Shown one piece after another: positions 22,823 through 48,300 of a DNA stretch of 64,000 nt; the first letter of the stretch is position 1, and every line of letters begins with the position of its first letter. The DNA is taken from assembly GCA_009823395.1 (NCBI GenBank), contig CM020513.1, positions 18,230,501-18,294,500 on the forward strand. The letters are read 5' to 3'. The DNA is from Thamnaconus septentrionalis (taxonomy: Eukaryota > Chordata > Actinopteri > Tetraodontiformes > Monacanthidae). Below the pieces are notes generated by a model. It made no database searches and was not told where the DNA came from. It was given only the letters and a program-made list of their open reading frames with translations. Both the position numbers and the translations under genes were made by a program.

Positions 22823-24413
22823 GTGAGTTCAGTGGAGCAGTCAGCGGCTAACACTGAGAGCTAACTGCCTTCCGTCTCTCACTCGGTCAGGATTCAGCCC
22901 GTCACTCGGCGGCTCCTCGCTGCTGAAGAGTGACGGCGAACCGGCTGTAAACTAGTGGAGCTGCCGTTGATCCAACAGTTCCAGCAGCAGCAGGTCACAG
23001 CTCAGCGGTTAGCTCGCATGTGCTTCCTGTGCTAGTACCACACTGACGGCTGCAGCTGCTGTTGTTTACATTAGCTAGCGGGTACTTAGCCTGCTAGCGG
23101 CTAGCAGAGCCACCGGACAGAGAGAGGGAGGGGAGGGGGGGCTCTCGGTGTGTTAAAACAGCAGTAAACTCTCTCTCCCTCGCACTCGACACAACAATGA
23201 AGGCGACCTGAGCCACTGACTGAAGTTCCGTTTGTTTTGCTCACCTGCTTAAAATGGGGCGGTCGGTGCTACAAGGCAGTGCCTCGCTCCCAAATGGCGG
23301 GCGGAGAGGAGGGGAGGCGGTGCTGGGACTGGAGCTCGGTGCTGGAGCTCCAGGGCCGTGCAGGGGAATGTGTGGCTGACATCAGCTGCTGTTAGGTCCT
23401 TGTTCTTCGCACAAACTGCTGCCTTTGTACCGGATGCACGTCAAAGTTGTGTGTCTCCAGTCACCGGTCGCGGCTCATTGCTCAGCCTTCAACATCATTT
23501 CGTGTCTTTTTGTGTTTGGTTTGTTGTGTGTTTCCAGTTTCCGTCTCCAGCCGTTTCCAGCGTCACTGTGTCGCCGCGGTTCACTCGACGTGTGGAGCCG
23601 CTTCAACATGCCGTTATTTCCCCTCACGGTTTTAAAGTTTAATTTCGAGCCCCGTTCCCTTTTATTTTCATTCAGCTGGGTGTTGGTGACTGAGTGCAGG
23701 CGCCAGGAGGAGGAGGAGCGCATGAAGCGTCTCCACAGCGGCACCTGTTTGTTGGGTCGGTGACGTCACCCGTCAGCCTTTGATTGGCTGCGAGAAGAAA
23801 TACATGGTTTTACACTCGGCACACGGCAGTTATTTTGATTATATTTTTTGAAGCTGTGCTGTTCCAATGACAGCCAGTTGTTCTTCTTGTGGTTGCTGCT
23901 GCAAGACGCAGTGTAAGATGTGAGGCCTGTGAACGCATCTCTGATTGTGTTAACAAGTCAACTGAGCCACAAGAGGATGGAGGCCTCATAATGTTGAGGA
24001 AAGTTGTGAGCAGATGCTAGAGGATGGCCTCCATCAACCCAGCCAAACTGTGTGCGTGTGTGTGTGCTTTCTGCAGAGGGACGGCTCATTCATAAAGCTC
24101 AACATTACCTTAAAATCAGGATGGATGTTTTGGTGTCTTGTGAACTGGCAGAAGTCTCTGCACTGCTGTTGATGCTGCAGTCATGGTCAACAGGCCGTGA
24201 AGCCACTTTGCTCTGTGCCAACAGCAGGGGTGGCGCACGCTGCCGTGTGCATCCCTCAGTCTTTGTTCAAGTGAGAGAGAAGATTGCTGCCACGTGTTGG
24301 TCACTGAAACCAGAGCAGCAGGTTGATGTTTGAAGGATTGAAGATATCTGACAGCCATTGGTGATCGAGCTCTGTGCTGCTTCTCCTCCTCAGGTCTCTC
24401 TGCTCTTTCGAGA

Positions 24414-24424
24414 ATGAGTTCATA

Positions 24425-24425
<1 letters not shown>
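24414..24425 (+). other. Three-codon uORF overlapping the sin3a start codon
   Basis: ATG AGT TCA TAA at 24414-24425 lies in the sin3a start exon (begins 24394). Its stop TAA shares its last A with the main ATG at 24425-24427, forming TAATG. Both ATGs have A at -3. Any ribosome initiating here would terminate exactly on the main start. Confidence 0.8.
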
Positions 24426-36202
<11,777 letters not shown>

Positions 36203-37147
36203 TGGTGGCGGAGGGGAGGTTCAGCAGTTTTTAAGGCCACGCTGGGTGCACAGCAGCGCCACCTGCTGTCTGCGGCTGGACGTCACCCAGTTTGAGCAGC
36301 ATTTTTAGCTGGAGACCTTCTCTCCTCTTCTTCTCCTTCTTCACTGCTACTGGGCCACTGGTGCCAAAACCCTGGAGGAGCTCCAGGAGACCAAGTTCTC
36401 CACCAGCAGCCACACCTCCTCCTCCACCTCCACCTTCACCTCCTCCTCCTCCTCTAGCTACACCTCCACCGCCACCGCTGCACCTCCTCCCCCTCCTTCA
36501 GTTACACCTCCTCCACCTCCTCCAGTTACACCTCCTCCTTCAGCTACACCTCCTCCTCCACCTCCTCTACCCACACCTCCTCCACCTCCACCTACTCCTC
36601 CTTCAACTACACCTCCTCCAGCTACACCTCCTCTAGCTACACCTCCTCTAGCTACACCTCCTCCTCCTCCAGCTACACCTCCTCCAATCAGACGTCCCTC
36701 CAGCAGCCACCTGGACCAGACAGACAGACAGACTGGTGCTTTTTTCTACTTCCCTTCAGTTGAGTCTGGACTTGTGACCTCTGACCTCTTGGAGGTGGAG
36801 GTGGCTTTCTGTTTTCCTCAGTGCTGCCCCCCAGTGTCCAGGAGGTCGGTCGGCAGACAAGTGCACTTATTCAGCAACAGAGGCCGCACCGCTGAAGTCC
36901 CGCCCCCCAAGCTGCCACTCTGCCCCCAGATGGCGCTCAGACTCTGATGAAGCTGCAGTTTGAGCAGTGGGAGCTGCTGGAGACCACAGTCCAGCTGCTG
37001 AAAGTCTCCTGCTGCCACTGTGTGTCCACCTTGTTGTGTGTATGTATTATATATAAAGTTCTATCAAACACAACTGCCCCCCCCTCCCCTGAAGCAACAA
37101 CAACCTTTTTTAAAAAAACTGCCCTCCGCCAGGACACCAGCATGCGT

Positions 37148-37184
<37 letters not shown>

Positions 37185-37724
37185 CAGTTCTCAGTGTAAA
37201 TATAGTGTACATAGTCTCAGACTTTTTATGACAGGTGTGTGTTGTTGTGCTCGTTGTTCAACTTTCCAACTCGACTGTGACTTCAGTGATGAATTAAACT
37301 AAAGTCAGTGATGTACATGGAAAAAAGGACAAAACCATTTATTACACTTTTTACCAAAGGGAGTTGATTATTAAAAAAAATAGCTGTGCACCCCCCTCCC
37401 CCCCTCCACTCCTCCACTCCTTTATGTCGTTTTTTTTTTTCTTTTTAATTTCTGTAGTCAAAATGTGCAAAGGTAGAAAATGTATCCAGGTCTTTCAGTT
37501 TTTATATATGAGAAAAAATAACATGTGTTGTCGTTTATTTTTTTTTCTTCCGATTGTGACATTTGGCTGGTATGAAACACACAACACCCTCCCCACACAC
37601 TCACACACACAGACACACACACACACACACACCCCTCAGCCTATTTTTGATAATGGAAGAAGTCACACAAGCATGATGTCTTTAGTCCCTTTATTTAGAC
37701 ATTATTTAAAGTAATAATAATAAA
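36203..37724 (+). other. sin3a: sin3a 3' UTR with pyrimidine repeat
   Basis: After the TAG at 36200-36202, 36360-36690 is built of AGCTACACCTCCTCC-like 15 bp units and CCTCCACCTCC words. (CA)n tracts follow at 37149-37180 and 37615-37632. Candidate poly(A) signals are ATTAAA at 37293-37298 and AATAAA at 37719-37724. UTR extent is inferred. Confidence 0.6.
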
Positions 37725-40700
37725 AATGACCTTTGTAGCCGATGGAAGCTTCCTGGAGTCGTCGAGTGATTCATTGATTTGACTGATTTCACTTCACAGA
37801 ATAGGAGCTGCTGCTGTTGCAGGGAGGTGTTGAAAGGCTGCACAACTTTCTCACCAGATTTTTACTGTATTGGTTTTGTGAATGTGTTCTCTTCTTGTCC
37901 AGCAGAGGGCGCCCCTCACCTGCATCACAAGGAGGCCATTGACCTCGGAGATAAAGAACTATTTTCTGTGGGAATGATGGATATCGGATGAATTCTGTGT
38001 TTCTCAGCAGAGCTTCTTCACTTTTTCATCATCGTAGAAAATGTTCCACATCTCCTGAAGTCGTTTAACATTGAACTGAAGATTCACTGCTTCAGGAGGA
38101 GGTTTCTGTCTCGGGGTTCAAGCATCTCATCCCTCTCCAAGCGCTTCTTTGGAGTTCCTGCAGGGGACGCTCAAAGCGACCTAGTACACCTACCAATTCA
38201 AGAAATGTTACTTGACTTTCGAACAGCAGAGGAATAAAAGCTCAGTTCGAAAAAACAAACAAACTAAAAAGCAGTGTTGGGTTTGATGGTCCCAGTTACC
38301 CAGGTGACATGAATTCATTCATGTAGTCATATTTGGTGCTACTGGAGAGCAATGCCACACTGGATCAGAGTCCTCCTGAAAGATGGCTCAAGAAACAACA
38401 ACCAAACATTAATTCCTACTTTACGAGCAACAATGTTGTCATGTTTAGATTTGTAGTTGTGACTTCAAGGCCTCTTGAACTTTACACTGGGGCTTTGTTC
38501 TCTCCTCACCCCTCCCTCCTCCAAAAGCTCTTCTGCATGATTTCTTCCTTGAAGTTCTGCTCTCACTGCTGAACCTGCTGATGACTGGAGACCCACAGAA
38601 CCAGACAGCCGCTATTGTCCCTCGGCCGCTCTCACCACCCACAGTGCAATGCAATTAACTCGCTGACTGGGAGCCTCCGTCCATCCATCCTGCTGTCGGT
38701 CCGTCCTCGCAGGGTTCCAACGAGCCGGAGCAGAGCGCCGCTTTCAGACGGAACGTTCCGCTGCTCCTGAATCTTTGACTCGGGAGGAAAAACAGTTACA
38801 ACATTGGCGTCTGCTGGTTCTGAGTCTGGAGAAGAGTTCTGGCTCAGTCAAAGAGTTCTGAAGAGTTCTGACTCTGTCAAAGACATCATAGGCGTTGCTG
38901 AATGAGGACAGACTGTCCAAAACTGGGATGTATTTTTAGGATGGTGTTTTTTTTTGTAAGTGTGGACAGTTTTGAAGAAGAAGAAGAAGAAGAAGTGTGA
39001 AGCAGAGCAGCTATTAATAACACAAAAAGCTTATTTCACAGCTGATTGGTCTTGGGCTACCCATTATTTTAGTATGTCTGTTTAAAATTGTATGCTGTCA
39101 TAGTACAAGAGTAAAACACAGGTGTAAAGAGTTCAGTAAGTTATAATAAACAGTCCAAAATATGGAGAAGATAATTGTGACTAATTGAAACCAGAGTCAA
39201 TAGATTGGTCGACAACAAAATAAATGGTTATTATTGCAGGAGTCCCTCACACACGGAGACCATGTTGTCCAGCCTGCAATGCTTCACGGCCTTCACAAAT
39301 GCAGCTGGATCTGCAGTTCAGCTCTAACATGTTCAAGTTCCTCCATCTTGAGAAGGTCCCACCTCAAGACGTTTTTGTCCGGAGGAAACCAGTCGTGCTA
39401 CCTTGAGGGGTGACGAGGACAGGAAGTGTCTGCTGACGTTCAGCGCCAATAACCAAAAAAGATCAGCGAGACCAGTAGGAAGCTGCAGCTCTTCTCGCAG
39501 CCACGCAGGACTCATTGTGCTTCACCGACTGTCAAAGGTTTGAAACATTCAACAACTCACCATTCAAGTCTGTATTGTCCATCTTCACACCTTTACTGAA
39601 GACCAGTCGGATCGGTTCTTAGAGATCCTCTGAACCCGTGGTCGTCAGCTGCTGGAGTCTCAGGACCATAATCACCTTTCTCCTCATCATGGAGTCAAAG
39701 TCAATGGGCCAGATCCACAAAATCATTGCCCGGCTTTCGCGCCAGAAAATCCTTGTAAACAGCACTAAAAACAGTGCGTCCTTCCACAGATGGGGCGCTA
39801 ATGTGAAAAGCGGCGGAAAATTTCCCGAGACACAGGTAGCGGCAGGGGGCGCCACACTCATTTGAATGTATTTAAATCAGCCATTACGCGCAAAATGACA
39901 CCTTCAATGGAAAGAGGCCTCATTGGAAACAGCAGCAGATCCACAAAGAGTTTGCGTTCACGTCCGCACCGACTGACGACAGACGTAAACACCGCCTGCC
40001 AAAACCAGGTGGCGCAGTTTCCGTCTGTCAAGTGTTTCTGGCATCATAGCGACTTTCTCTGATGATGAGGTGTGTATGTATATCTTATGAAATATAAAAT
40101 TTACACAGTGGCGCAGTGGTTAACGCTGCCGCCTCACAGCAAGAAGGTCGTGGGTTCGATTCCGGGCCTGGGACCTTCCTGTGTGGAGTTTGCATGTTCT
40201 CCGTGTGTCTGCGTGGGTTCTGTCCGGGTTCTCCGGCTTCCTTCCACACTCCAAAAACATGCATGCAAGGCCAATTGAACTCTCTAAATTGTCCATAGGT
40301 GTGCATGTGAGTGTGAATGGTTGTTTGTGTCTATGTGGCCCTGCGATGAACTGGCGACTTGTCCAGGGTGTCACCCTGCCCTCGCCCTATGACAGCTGGG
40401 AGAAGCTCCAGCAGACCCCCAGGACCCTGAGCTCAGGAAGAAGCGGGTATGGAAAATGGATGCATGGGTTCGTTCTTGCCGCACAATCAACCACACTCGT
40501 CTTCATACTGCAACATTCCTGACGTCTGCTCAGATTTCTATGTGTTCCACTGTTTATTAATGTTGCTGTTGCTGTTAATATGGGGCGAACATGTTAAACC
40601 TCCCCAGAGGATGACACAGACCGGTGTGTGTACTGTGCTTGGGGCTGTGACAATGTTTGGAGAGACGTGTGCGACTGTCTCTTTCTTGGCGCGAGTTCGG

Positions 40701-41032
40701 GAGAAATCCAGTCTACGTGTTGTTTTTGACCACAGAAATTCAACTTTCTGAGGTTTTCAACTTGAAGTGAAACATCAGACTCAGCTTTCCATGGATTTGA
40801 TAATATTTGTGGAAAATGTCGTGAAACTTGGTGCCAACATGTGTTTTGTTTTCGCTCCTATTTTTAGCCCGGCGGTTATGGTCGTGTCAGCTTCCTTTTA
40901 GTGATGCAGCCGTTTGTTGAAATGTAAGTGTAACTAAATATATCACAAGACTGAAGTCACAGGGGATATCAGAGGCACAAAGCACTCTGGGTAATTCGAT
41001 GTGGCAGCAAGCCGAGAGACACGCGCATGCAA

Positions 41033-41064
<32 letters not shown>

Positions 41065-42050
41065 TTGATCTTGACCTTTTCATCCTCTCTTGCTTTTCAT
41101 ATTCAGAACATGTCACATGTTCCCATGTTCACCTATTAGTGGAGCAGCAGAATTTATTATCTATTATTAATGAATTTATTGATTTGTTTATTTTGCTGTG
41201 TGTTGCTTTTCTCTGTAGCTACATTTGTTTTATCTTTGTCAAGTGTCTGTGAGTGCTGAGAAAGGCACTTATAACTGAAATGTATCATTATGAGTTTACA
41301 AAAGCAACAGGTCAAATTGTTTACATTTGAAAGAAAGCTAAAGGATGATAAAATAGACAGATTTGTTTTGATCATTGGCTCCTGTGTTTTCTTTTTCTTA
41401 TAATATAATGATGATCAATAATAATATATTATAAAAAAGAAAATATTCATATTATCCTGATATGATGATCAATACACACTACTGCACACAAGTAAATGTC
41501 CTCTGAGAGCAGCTGTCAACTCTACGGAGCCCCCCCGGTGACATGGATGGAAAAAAATAATAATGTGTGGATTGTCTCGTGCCCACGAGATAACAAACGC
41601 GTGGCCACGAGATATTTATTGTTGGGGGGCAGGAAGCAGGAAGAGGGGCCCTGCTCCCACACAGCCAAAGGAGAGAGGAACAAACCAAACAACAACAGCA
41701 ACAGTCGTTCATTGAGCTCTTCAGCTCATTAGAGGCCCGACTGCAGCAGCAGCCGCCTGCTTCCTGCCCATTGAGCTTCACTGAGGAGGAAACTCCAGGA
41801 AATACCAGGTCAAAAAGCAGCCATGACATCACCTCACCAGCAGCCTGGGCACCGAAGCCTGGCAGCAGGCGGACAGCCAGCCAGCCAGCCAGTCATCCAG
41901 CCAGTCAGCCAGCCAGTCATCCAACCAAGCAGCTAAAATATTTGATAATAAAAATGAAATATTTTTCAACTTGAAACAAAATGTAAGTACTTTGACCAAG
42001 AACAAAGTTTTAAGAAAAATAATTGAGCCATATATTTTTGTTCCATGTTT
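37725..42050. other. Convergent sin3a-crabp1 intergenic region
   Basis: No gene is recognised. It contains the SINE at 40107-40466, a short (AAG)n near 38977, (CA)n at 41036-41062, and a CCAG/CCAGT tract at 41876-41930. The 39690-40050 stretch has repeated CAGATCCACAAA words and may be a degraded transposon. Confidence 0.5.
40107..40466 (+). mobile_element. tRNA-derived SINE
   Basis: A polymerase III A box-like TGGCGCAGTGG (40109-40119) and a perfect B box GGTTCGATTCC (40153-40163), about 34 bp apart, sit at the 5' end of a 350 bp unit. The unit continues through TTTGCATGTTCTCC, CTAAATTGTCCATAGGTGTG and CTGGCGACTTGTCCAGGGTG and ends GGAAAATGGATG. This is the architecture of a dispersed teleost tRNA-derived SINE. 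It is not a functional tRNA gene. Confidence 0.8.
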
Positions 42051-42053
42051 TTT

Positions 42054-42059
42054 TTTATT
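42054..42059 (-). other. Candidate crabp1 poly(A) signal
   Basis: TTTATT on the plus strand is AATAAA on the minus strand, 280 bp downstream of the crabp1 stop codon. It is the most plausible signal in range. Confidence 0.45.
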
Positions 42060-42338
42060 ATTATTTCCTGTTGCTGAGCATGGCTAAATGCTACATATGA
42101 GTTGATCTGGGTTGTGGACAAGCTGCTGCACTCGGGACACAAACACAAGAAACTACAGGTCAAACTGAGGCCGCACTACCGTTTGTGGGGACTAGATGGC
42201 GATGGTTGCTGACGGAAAAAAAACAAGGCGTACGTTGCAGAAGTGGCTAGCTTTGTTAGCGTTGTTAGCGTTGTTAGCGTGGCGGACGGAGTCCCATTGA
42301 GTTTCTGACCCAGCGAGTCACCCAAGTTCTGCTGCACT

Positions 42339-45300
42339 TCACTCGCGGACGTAGATCCGTGTGCACAAAACGTCGTTGGCCCCAAAGATCTGAAGAGGAG
42401 ACGGAAAGATGGTTTCAGACACCTGACAGACTGGAGAACAAAATGAAAGATGTGATGACAGGGAGCTGATGAGTCGTAACAAGTGATTCACTCTTTTAAA
42501 TATAACACATCGGATTTTGTCAACGCAACCCCTTGTCTGAGCAAATTGTCCCAAACGATGCATACATACCATCCACTTCCTGTTGGTCACAACAGTCCGT
42601 CCACTTCCTGTCACATATTTGGAGATGTTTGTAGAAGCTGCCAACTCCCGTTTGACCCCAGAGTCAACAATCACTGTTTACTGCCTGACACGGTTGGTCA
42701 TCAGTCCCAAGGTCCTGGTATTCCTGATATTTCCCTCCTCTTCATCCAACAGACTTCCTTCTCAGGGTTGTTGAGGTTGTTATACAACACGTCATTTAAA
42801 GCTATTATCATTTTGTATATGGCTGGTCAGTAGTCTTCAAAATGCAGACGTGGCCTGAAAAATCCCAGTGTGTCCGTGACTTGGTTTAAGAAGAGTGTGA
42901 ATGTGCTGTGATGTGCCAGTCATGTTAAAACAGAAGACTTCATGTCCTCAATCTGGCTGCTGATGAGACTAAAACCCTCTGATTTCTATCCTTCTACCCT
43001 TTGCACACCCAGGTGGAAGTTAACCCTAACCTACTAACCCTAACCCTAACCTTCACCCCTAACCCTAACCCTACTAACCCTAACTCTACTAACCCTAACT
43101 CTACTAACCCGAACTCTACTAACCCTAATCCTAACTCTACTAACCCTAATCCTATCCCTAACTCTAACTCGTGACTCTCCGTCATTTTTCCATGTTCTTC
43201 TCGCCTGCACCACCACTGTGGCCCCCCAAAGTGTTTTCGGACTCAACCAATGAATAGGATCATGCAAATGTTATGGAAATGTGGCCCACTTACAGACAAT
43301 CAGAGCGCTGCTGTGTGATCTGTAGCCACCCTGTGTGGATTACTTGGGGTCGTTTTTGGAAAGGGATTGATATGATTCATATTCAGCCACTGTTGGTTTT
43401 GTGCTGTCGCTCGTCTCAAAAGACAGAAGCTGTGTGAACGAGTCCTTCACCACAGAGAATTTTTTTTCTTAGTGTTTTGGTTGTGCTATGAAACTGACAT
43501 TACCAACAAATGGTTCGGGACATTAACATTTGACGCTTTCAGCAACTGAAATTGTTTCAAGCTCAATGACACCTGCAAAAGAAATGTGTGTTGTTCCTTT
43601 ATTTTCTGCTACTGAGATCAAATGAGTGACCAAAGTTGAAACATCCACTATTGCATTTTATAATTTGACCAATATCTAATCTAACCTAATCTAATCTAAT
43701 CTTAAACTTTACAAAAGTTACTGTTGTTACTAAATTACAGTAACTAAAGATGGATTCAGGCCGGGAAAGCAGAAGCTTTGGAAAATTCTTCTGTCAGACC
43801 AGAACCTGGATGGTAAGTTACACAACGCTTTGTTATCCATTTTACAAAATGTTAGCTGTCAACTAGCTAGCAAAAATATTTATTTATTTATTTGTTTGTT
43901 TGTTTGTTTTTAAACCGATTGGGCTCTGCAGCTTCCCCTGTTCCCAGAAGCTCCAGGCTAGCATTCAGGTGCTAATGTGATATTGCTTCTGTAATGTGAT
44001 TTAATATTGCTCAGCTAATATTGCCAATGTAACATCTTGGCTGCACGCATGTGGAGTTTAATGTGATCGCAAAATCAGCATCCTGACAACAAGAAGACGT
44101 TTTTTTTCAACTCATAGTGAAAGACTTGAGCCCAGCTGAGCCATTGAAAGAAAAGAAAAGGTGCAAGAGTGAGAGCTGCTGTGCTGGACTGTGATCGTGG
44201 TTCATCTGCAGGCCGACCATGGCGTGACCGAAGGGAAAATTGAGGTGAGAAAAGCGACCCAGATCCTCCACCATGAACGCATCGCAGCCTGGTCACAAAG
44301 GTGGTGACACGTTGATGGAGCACAAGCACCCCCTTGACTTTGACCTTGACCTCCTCTGGACCTTCAGACAGCTTCTGAGTCTGCTCTTCTTCTCCGCTCT
44401 CGGGGGAGGAAGCTGCACAAACATCCTGGGATTATCGTCCCAAACCTCCTGTGTTGTTGTTTGCGAAGGTTCTCAGTCGTCCAGGTCGTCCCCAGAAGGT
44501 GAAGTTGAAGCCACTGGACTCTCTTGAGGATGCCTCCAAACGTCTTTAAGATCGCAAAAACAAAGTCCAGTGGCCTCAACTTCACCTTCTACATCTTCCT
44601 GTGTTGTTGTTTCAAGCATTCAGAAGACTGAGAGTGGAGCAGGAATTTGCAAATTTCTCTTGGAGATTAATAAAGTATTCATCTATCTATCTAACAGATG
44701 ATACTACTACTAACAGAGCGGAGCCTGGGAGCGACGTGAGAACCTCCGTCTCCTGGTCTCCAGCAACATCTCTGCTCATCGCTGGCGGGGCTTTGGACCC
44801 ATTGACTTCTGCCCATATTAATCTTGATAAATTCTCGGGGTATTACTGCAGAGGCAGCGAGGCAGCTTCTCTTCTGCTCCTTTCATTCTCTCAGTGGGGT
44901 GGATGAAAGAAAGCTCCCCTCCTTGGGAAAAACAGCCTCGCTCATTTCCTCTAGCAACCAATCTCCAGGGTGACTTCATGCAATCCCTGCCTCCTTTCAT
45001 TTAACCATTTCTCAAACAGAGCACAGTAGCTGCTGGAAAAGCCTTAATGCATTCGACTTTCAAGTCTCCATGAGAACTGAGCCACACAACACAGCGACCA
45101 TACAGATCAGCGACCCGTCGGGTTTTAACCTCTCGCCGCCCAGAGTGCAGCTCTAGATGAAGGACCTCGGCCGGTCATGTGACTTCAATCATCTTCAGAG
45201 TTCAAGTAACAAACCAAAGCAACCAGTTTCTCCTATTTTAATGGACCGCAGTGATCTATGAGGAGGATTTTAGTGAGCTGATGAGCTGTGACCTCACCAG

Positions 45301-48300
45301 TGTGAGCTCATCGCCCAGCAGCTCTCGGGACCAGAAGGTTTTGGGGCCGTCGCCGTCCACCAGAGTTTGCTTGCAGTAGATCTTGTTTTCGGTTTCCCAG
45401 GTGGGGAAGCTCTGCAGGTGGAGGGACGACAGGAAAGGGAGAAGTTTTATGATGTGTGAAGACAATCCGGGAGCCGATGGCTTCAAAGTGAAACTTCAGA
45501 TTCAGATTATTTTATTAATTAACAAATTCATTTCACAGTCACCTGTCCATAGCAGAAACACAAGAAGACAAGACAAGGCAACACGATGATGCAGGATAAG
45601 ACAAGAGATACACACAGTTAACATCCACAGTCAGGTCACCTCAGCAGAGCAGGGCTGGGTGCAAATACAAATCAATCATCACAATTCACTGTTCATTTAG
45701 CTGCCTTATGGCTGACGGATAAAAGAATTTGCATAGTGGTTTGTTTTCCTCACTGGCACATAATAATGCCGCCCCAAGGGCACGATCTTAAAATCACTGA
45801 ACAGAATATGACTTGGTTTAGATGAGATTCTTTCTGCTTTCTGGACCACCCGCATTTTCCAGAGGGAGCCGAGGTCTTCAAGATGGAAACCAGTCATTTT
45901 GGAGCACACTCTAGTGATGTCATTCAGACATTTCTTATCCTGCATGATCAGAGCTCCAAACCATCGGATAAAAGAAAAAGTTAAAAGAGACTCAATAAAA
46001 GATTGAGAAAAAGTGCGTAAAATATGTCCGCTGATATTGAAGGAGTTTAGTTTCCTCAGCAGGTGGATTCTTTGATTTGCTCGCTTGATGATGCTGTCTG
46101 TGTTTTCACATTTCCCCTTTGCTTAACAGCAGCACAAGAGGATCATTTGTCGAAACCATGAAGAAAGTAAATAAAAAAAGAAAAACCTTGTAGTCTGCAA
46201 ATTATTCCTGACTAATATTTCAAATGACGCTAACAGGATTAGCAGCAGACCTCGACCTTGTCAGCAGGATTAATTTCTGCCAAAGTCAAAGAGTCCAGTT
46301 GGCACCGAGACAGTGGAGGCGTTGTCAAAGGTCCTGGCTGAGGTTAGCCATGTAGTGCTAATGAGGGTTAATGGACTGATCCGTTCCATAAGTCCCGGAT
46401 CCATTAACTGCGCTTACATTTCAAACGTTTGACCGTTTTCACAAACGCCTGTTACGTTAGAGATGCAGGTTGTCGTTTTGTGGAATGTGCTCATGAGGTT
46501 ATTGGAGATAAAAGGGGATGGGAGGGGGACGGGAGGGGGGTTGGGCGGTGGGTGTCAGGGGTTTGGGGGAGAGGGGGTCTCGGCTTTGTCTCACAAATAT
46601 GAGCTCAAAGTCAAGACAGAGATGAGAAAATGGTTTTCTGAAGTCCAAGTTACAGTCAAGTTTTACATCTTGAGTCTTGACTGGAAACAGCCTGCAGCTC
46701 CTCTCTTGGTTCCAAGCTTCCTATCTGGCTTCAGCTGCCAAACAGGAAGAGGTAGCCGCTAGCAGGACAAAACCTGTTGTCTGTCCTCAGACAATAGAGA
46801 AGAGAAAGAGTCGCTGTGTCTCCAGCTAATTTGTAAATTAGTCTTTGTAGCTCGTATTCCACTTGTTTCAGTCAGATTTCAGGGTAAACGCAGTCTTACT
46901 GCTCTACTTATCGCAACATCAGCCTTGTCTGCCTTGTCTTTGTCTCTTGCGGACCACAGTGACTCTGTTGTGTCTCCAGCTGTGGGAGAGCAGCTCATTT
47001 CCTGCTTGGCTCAAAAGTTTTTTCGTTGGATTTGCCGACGATTCTTGCCTTGGTCTGAAATAACAATTGTTCTCTCTCCGGTCTCCTCGTCTCCTCCTGC
47101 GGTGTGAACGCGTCACCTTCCTCATACGAGTCTCTCCTCTCCATCTTTCCCTCCCAGCACTTTCTTCTTGCACCGTTTACTGACAAAATGGGAGATACAG
47201 TTTCTCCTCATCGTCTTAACTCAAATCTACCGAGTCGGCTGGATTACAACACTGCTGTCCAAGAAGCTCCAACGTACTAAACTAAGTCTCTCTGAAGGAA
47301 CTCAGAGTTGTTAACGCACGCACCCATTTGTAAATGTGTCCTTGGGAAGTTTTCATCTCCCTTTTTGCAATACAAAATTGGGGTTAAGCGTTAGTTTGCA
47401 GTGTGAAAGTTTGGATAGAAGGTTTGTGTTTCTAGTGAGATGGGAAACAAGCCTGTGCAACTGAAATGAAAACTGTTGCCATGCAGGGTGAATAAGACAA
47501 ATGCAATTTGTGGCTCCAACACTTTGGATTGCGATTTCAAAGTGCCGCAGACAATATTTTCTCTTCCCTGCACAGGTTTCACTCAGGCTCATTCGCCATC
47601 AATCACCAACCTAATGTAACCAGCGGCTGGTGAGAAAACGTAATGAAAGAATTGAGGCGCAGATTTAACAAATGATGCTGCACATTCCAAAGACATTATT
47701 TTGCCCTGAGTGTGTTTGGAGGAGCAGCGTGAGAGCATCAGTCCTCCTCTGTCCTCTCTCTCTTCCAACACAGTCTTGATTATTAGCTCATCTGGGCTGC
47801 TGACGTTCTGTCAACCACGGAGGAATCACACACAAGACTCTGAATCTTCTTTTACATCCAGGAAAATCCTCCAGTGTCACTCTTTGCTCCTCTCTCAATG
47901 TGAAAATGCTCATGGTTCAAATGGTACCATGCAACACCGACGCTAGTTTCTCGAGCAACAGTTAGCCTCGTAGGCTACTTTCTTCCTCTGAGCTTCCTGT
48001 GGCAGCTTGCGTTCCATCTAAAATGACCGTTGCTGGTTTAGTACACAAGAGTTTGCAGTTCGGAGACGAACTTGGCAACGTGGATGTGCAAGAGTTCTGA
48101 AACTGAAGCTTCAGCTGCTAAGGTTTAGCTCAGGAGTGTTGGAAACTGGTTCTCCGTCAGTGACAGCAGACACCAATCGGTGTCTCACACTCCTTGATTG
48201 GTGTGCTGCTGACAGGAAGTGGCTTAGCGCTCTCGCTTCCTGGAGGTGAGAAGAGGCCGCCTGATCTGTGCACGCTGGCACAGACTAGCTTTTTCAACTA

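Noticed and set aside
36292..36636. 114-codon Pro/Leu-rich frame after the sin3a stop
   Set aside because: Minisatellite in the 3' UTR; separated from the sin3a frame by stops and not protein-like.
40109..40180. tRNA gene
   Set aside because: A/B boxes are present but no cloverleaf acceptor pairing is evident, and the unit continues 350 bp as a SINE.
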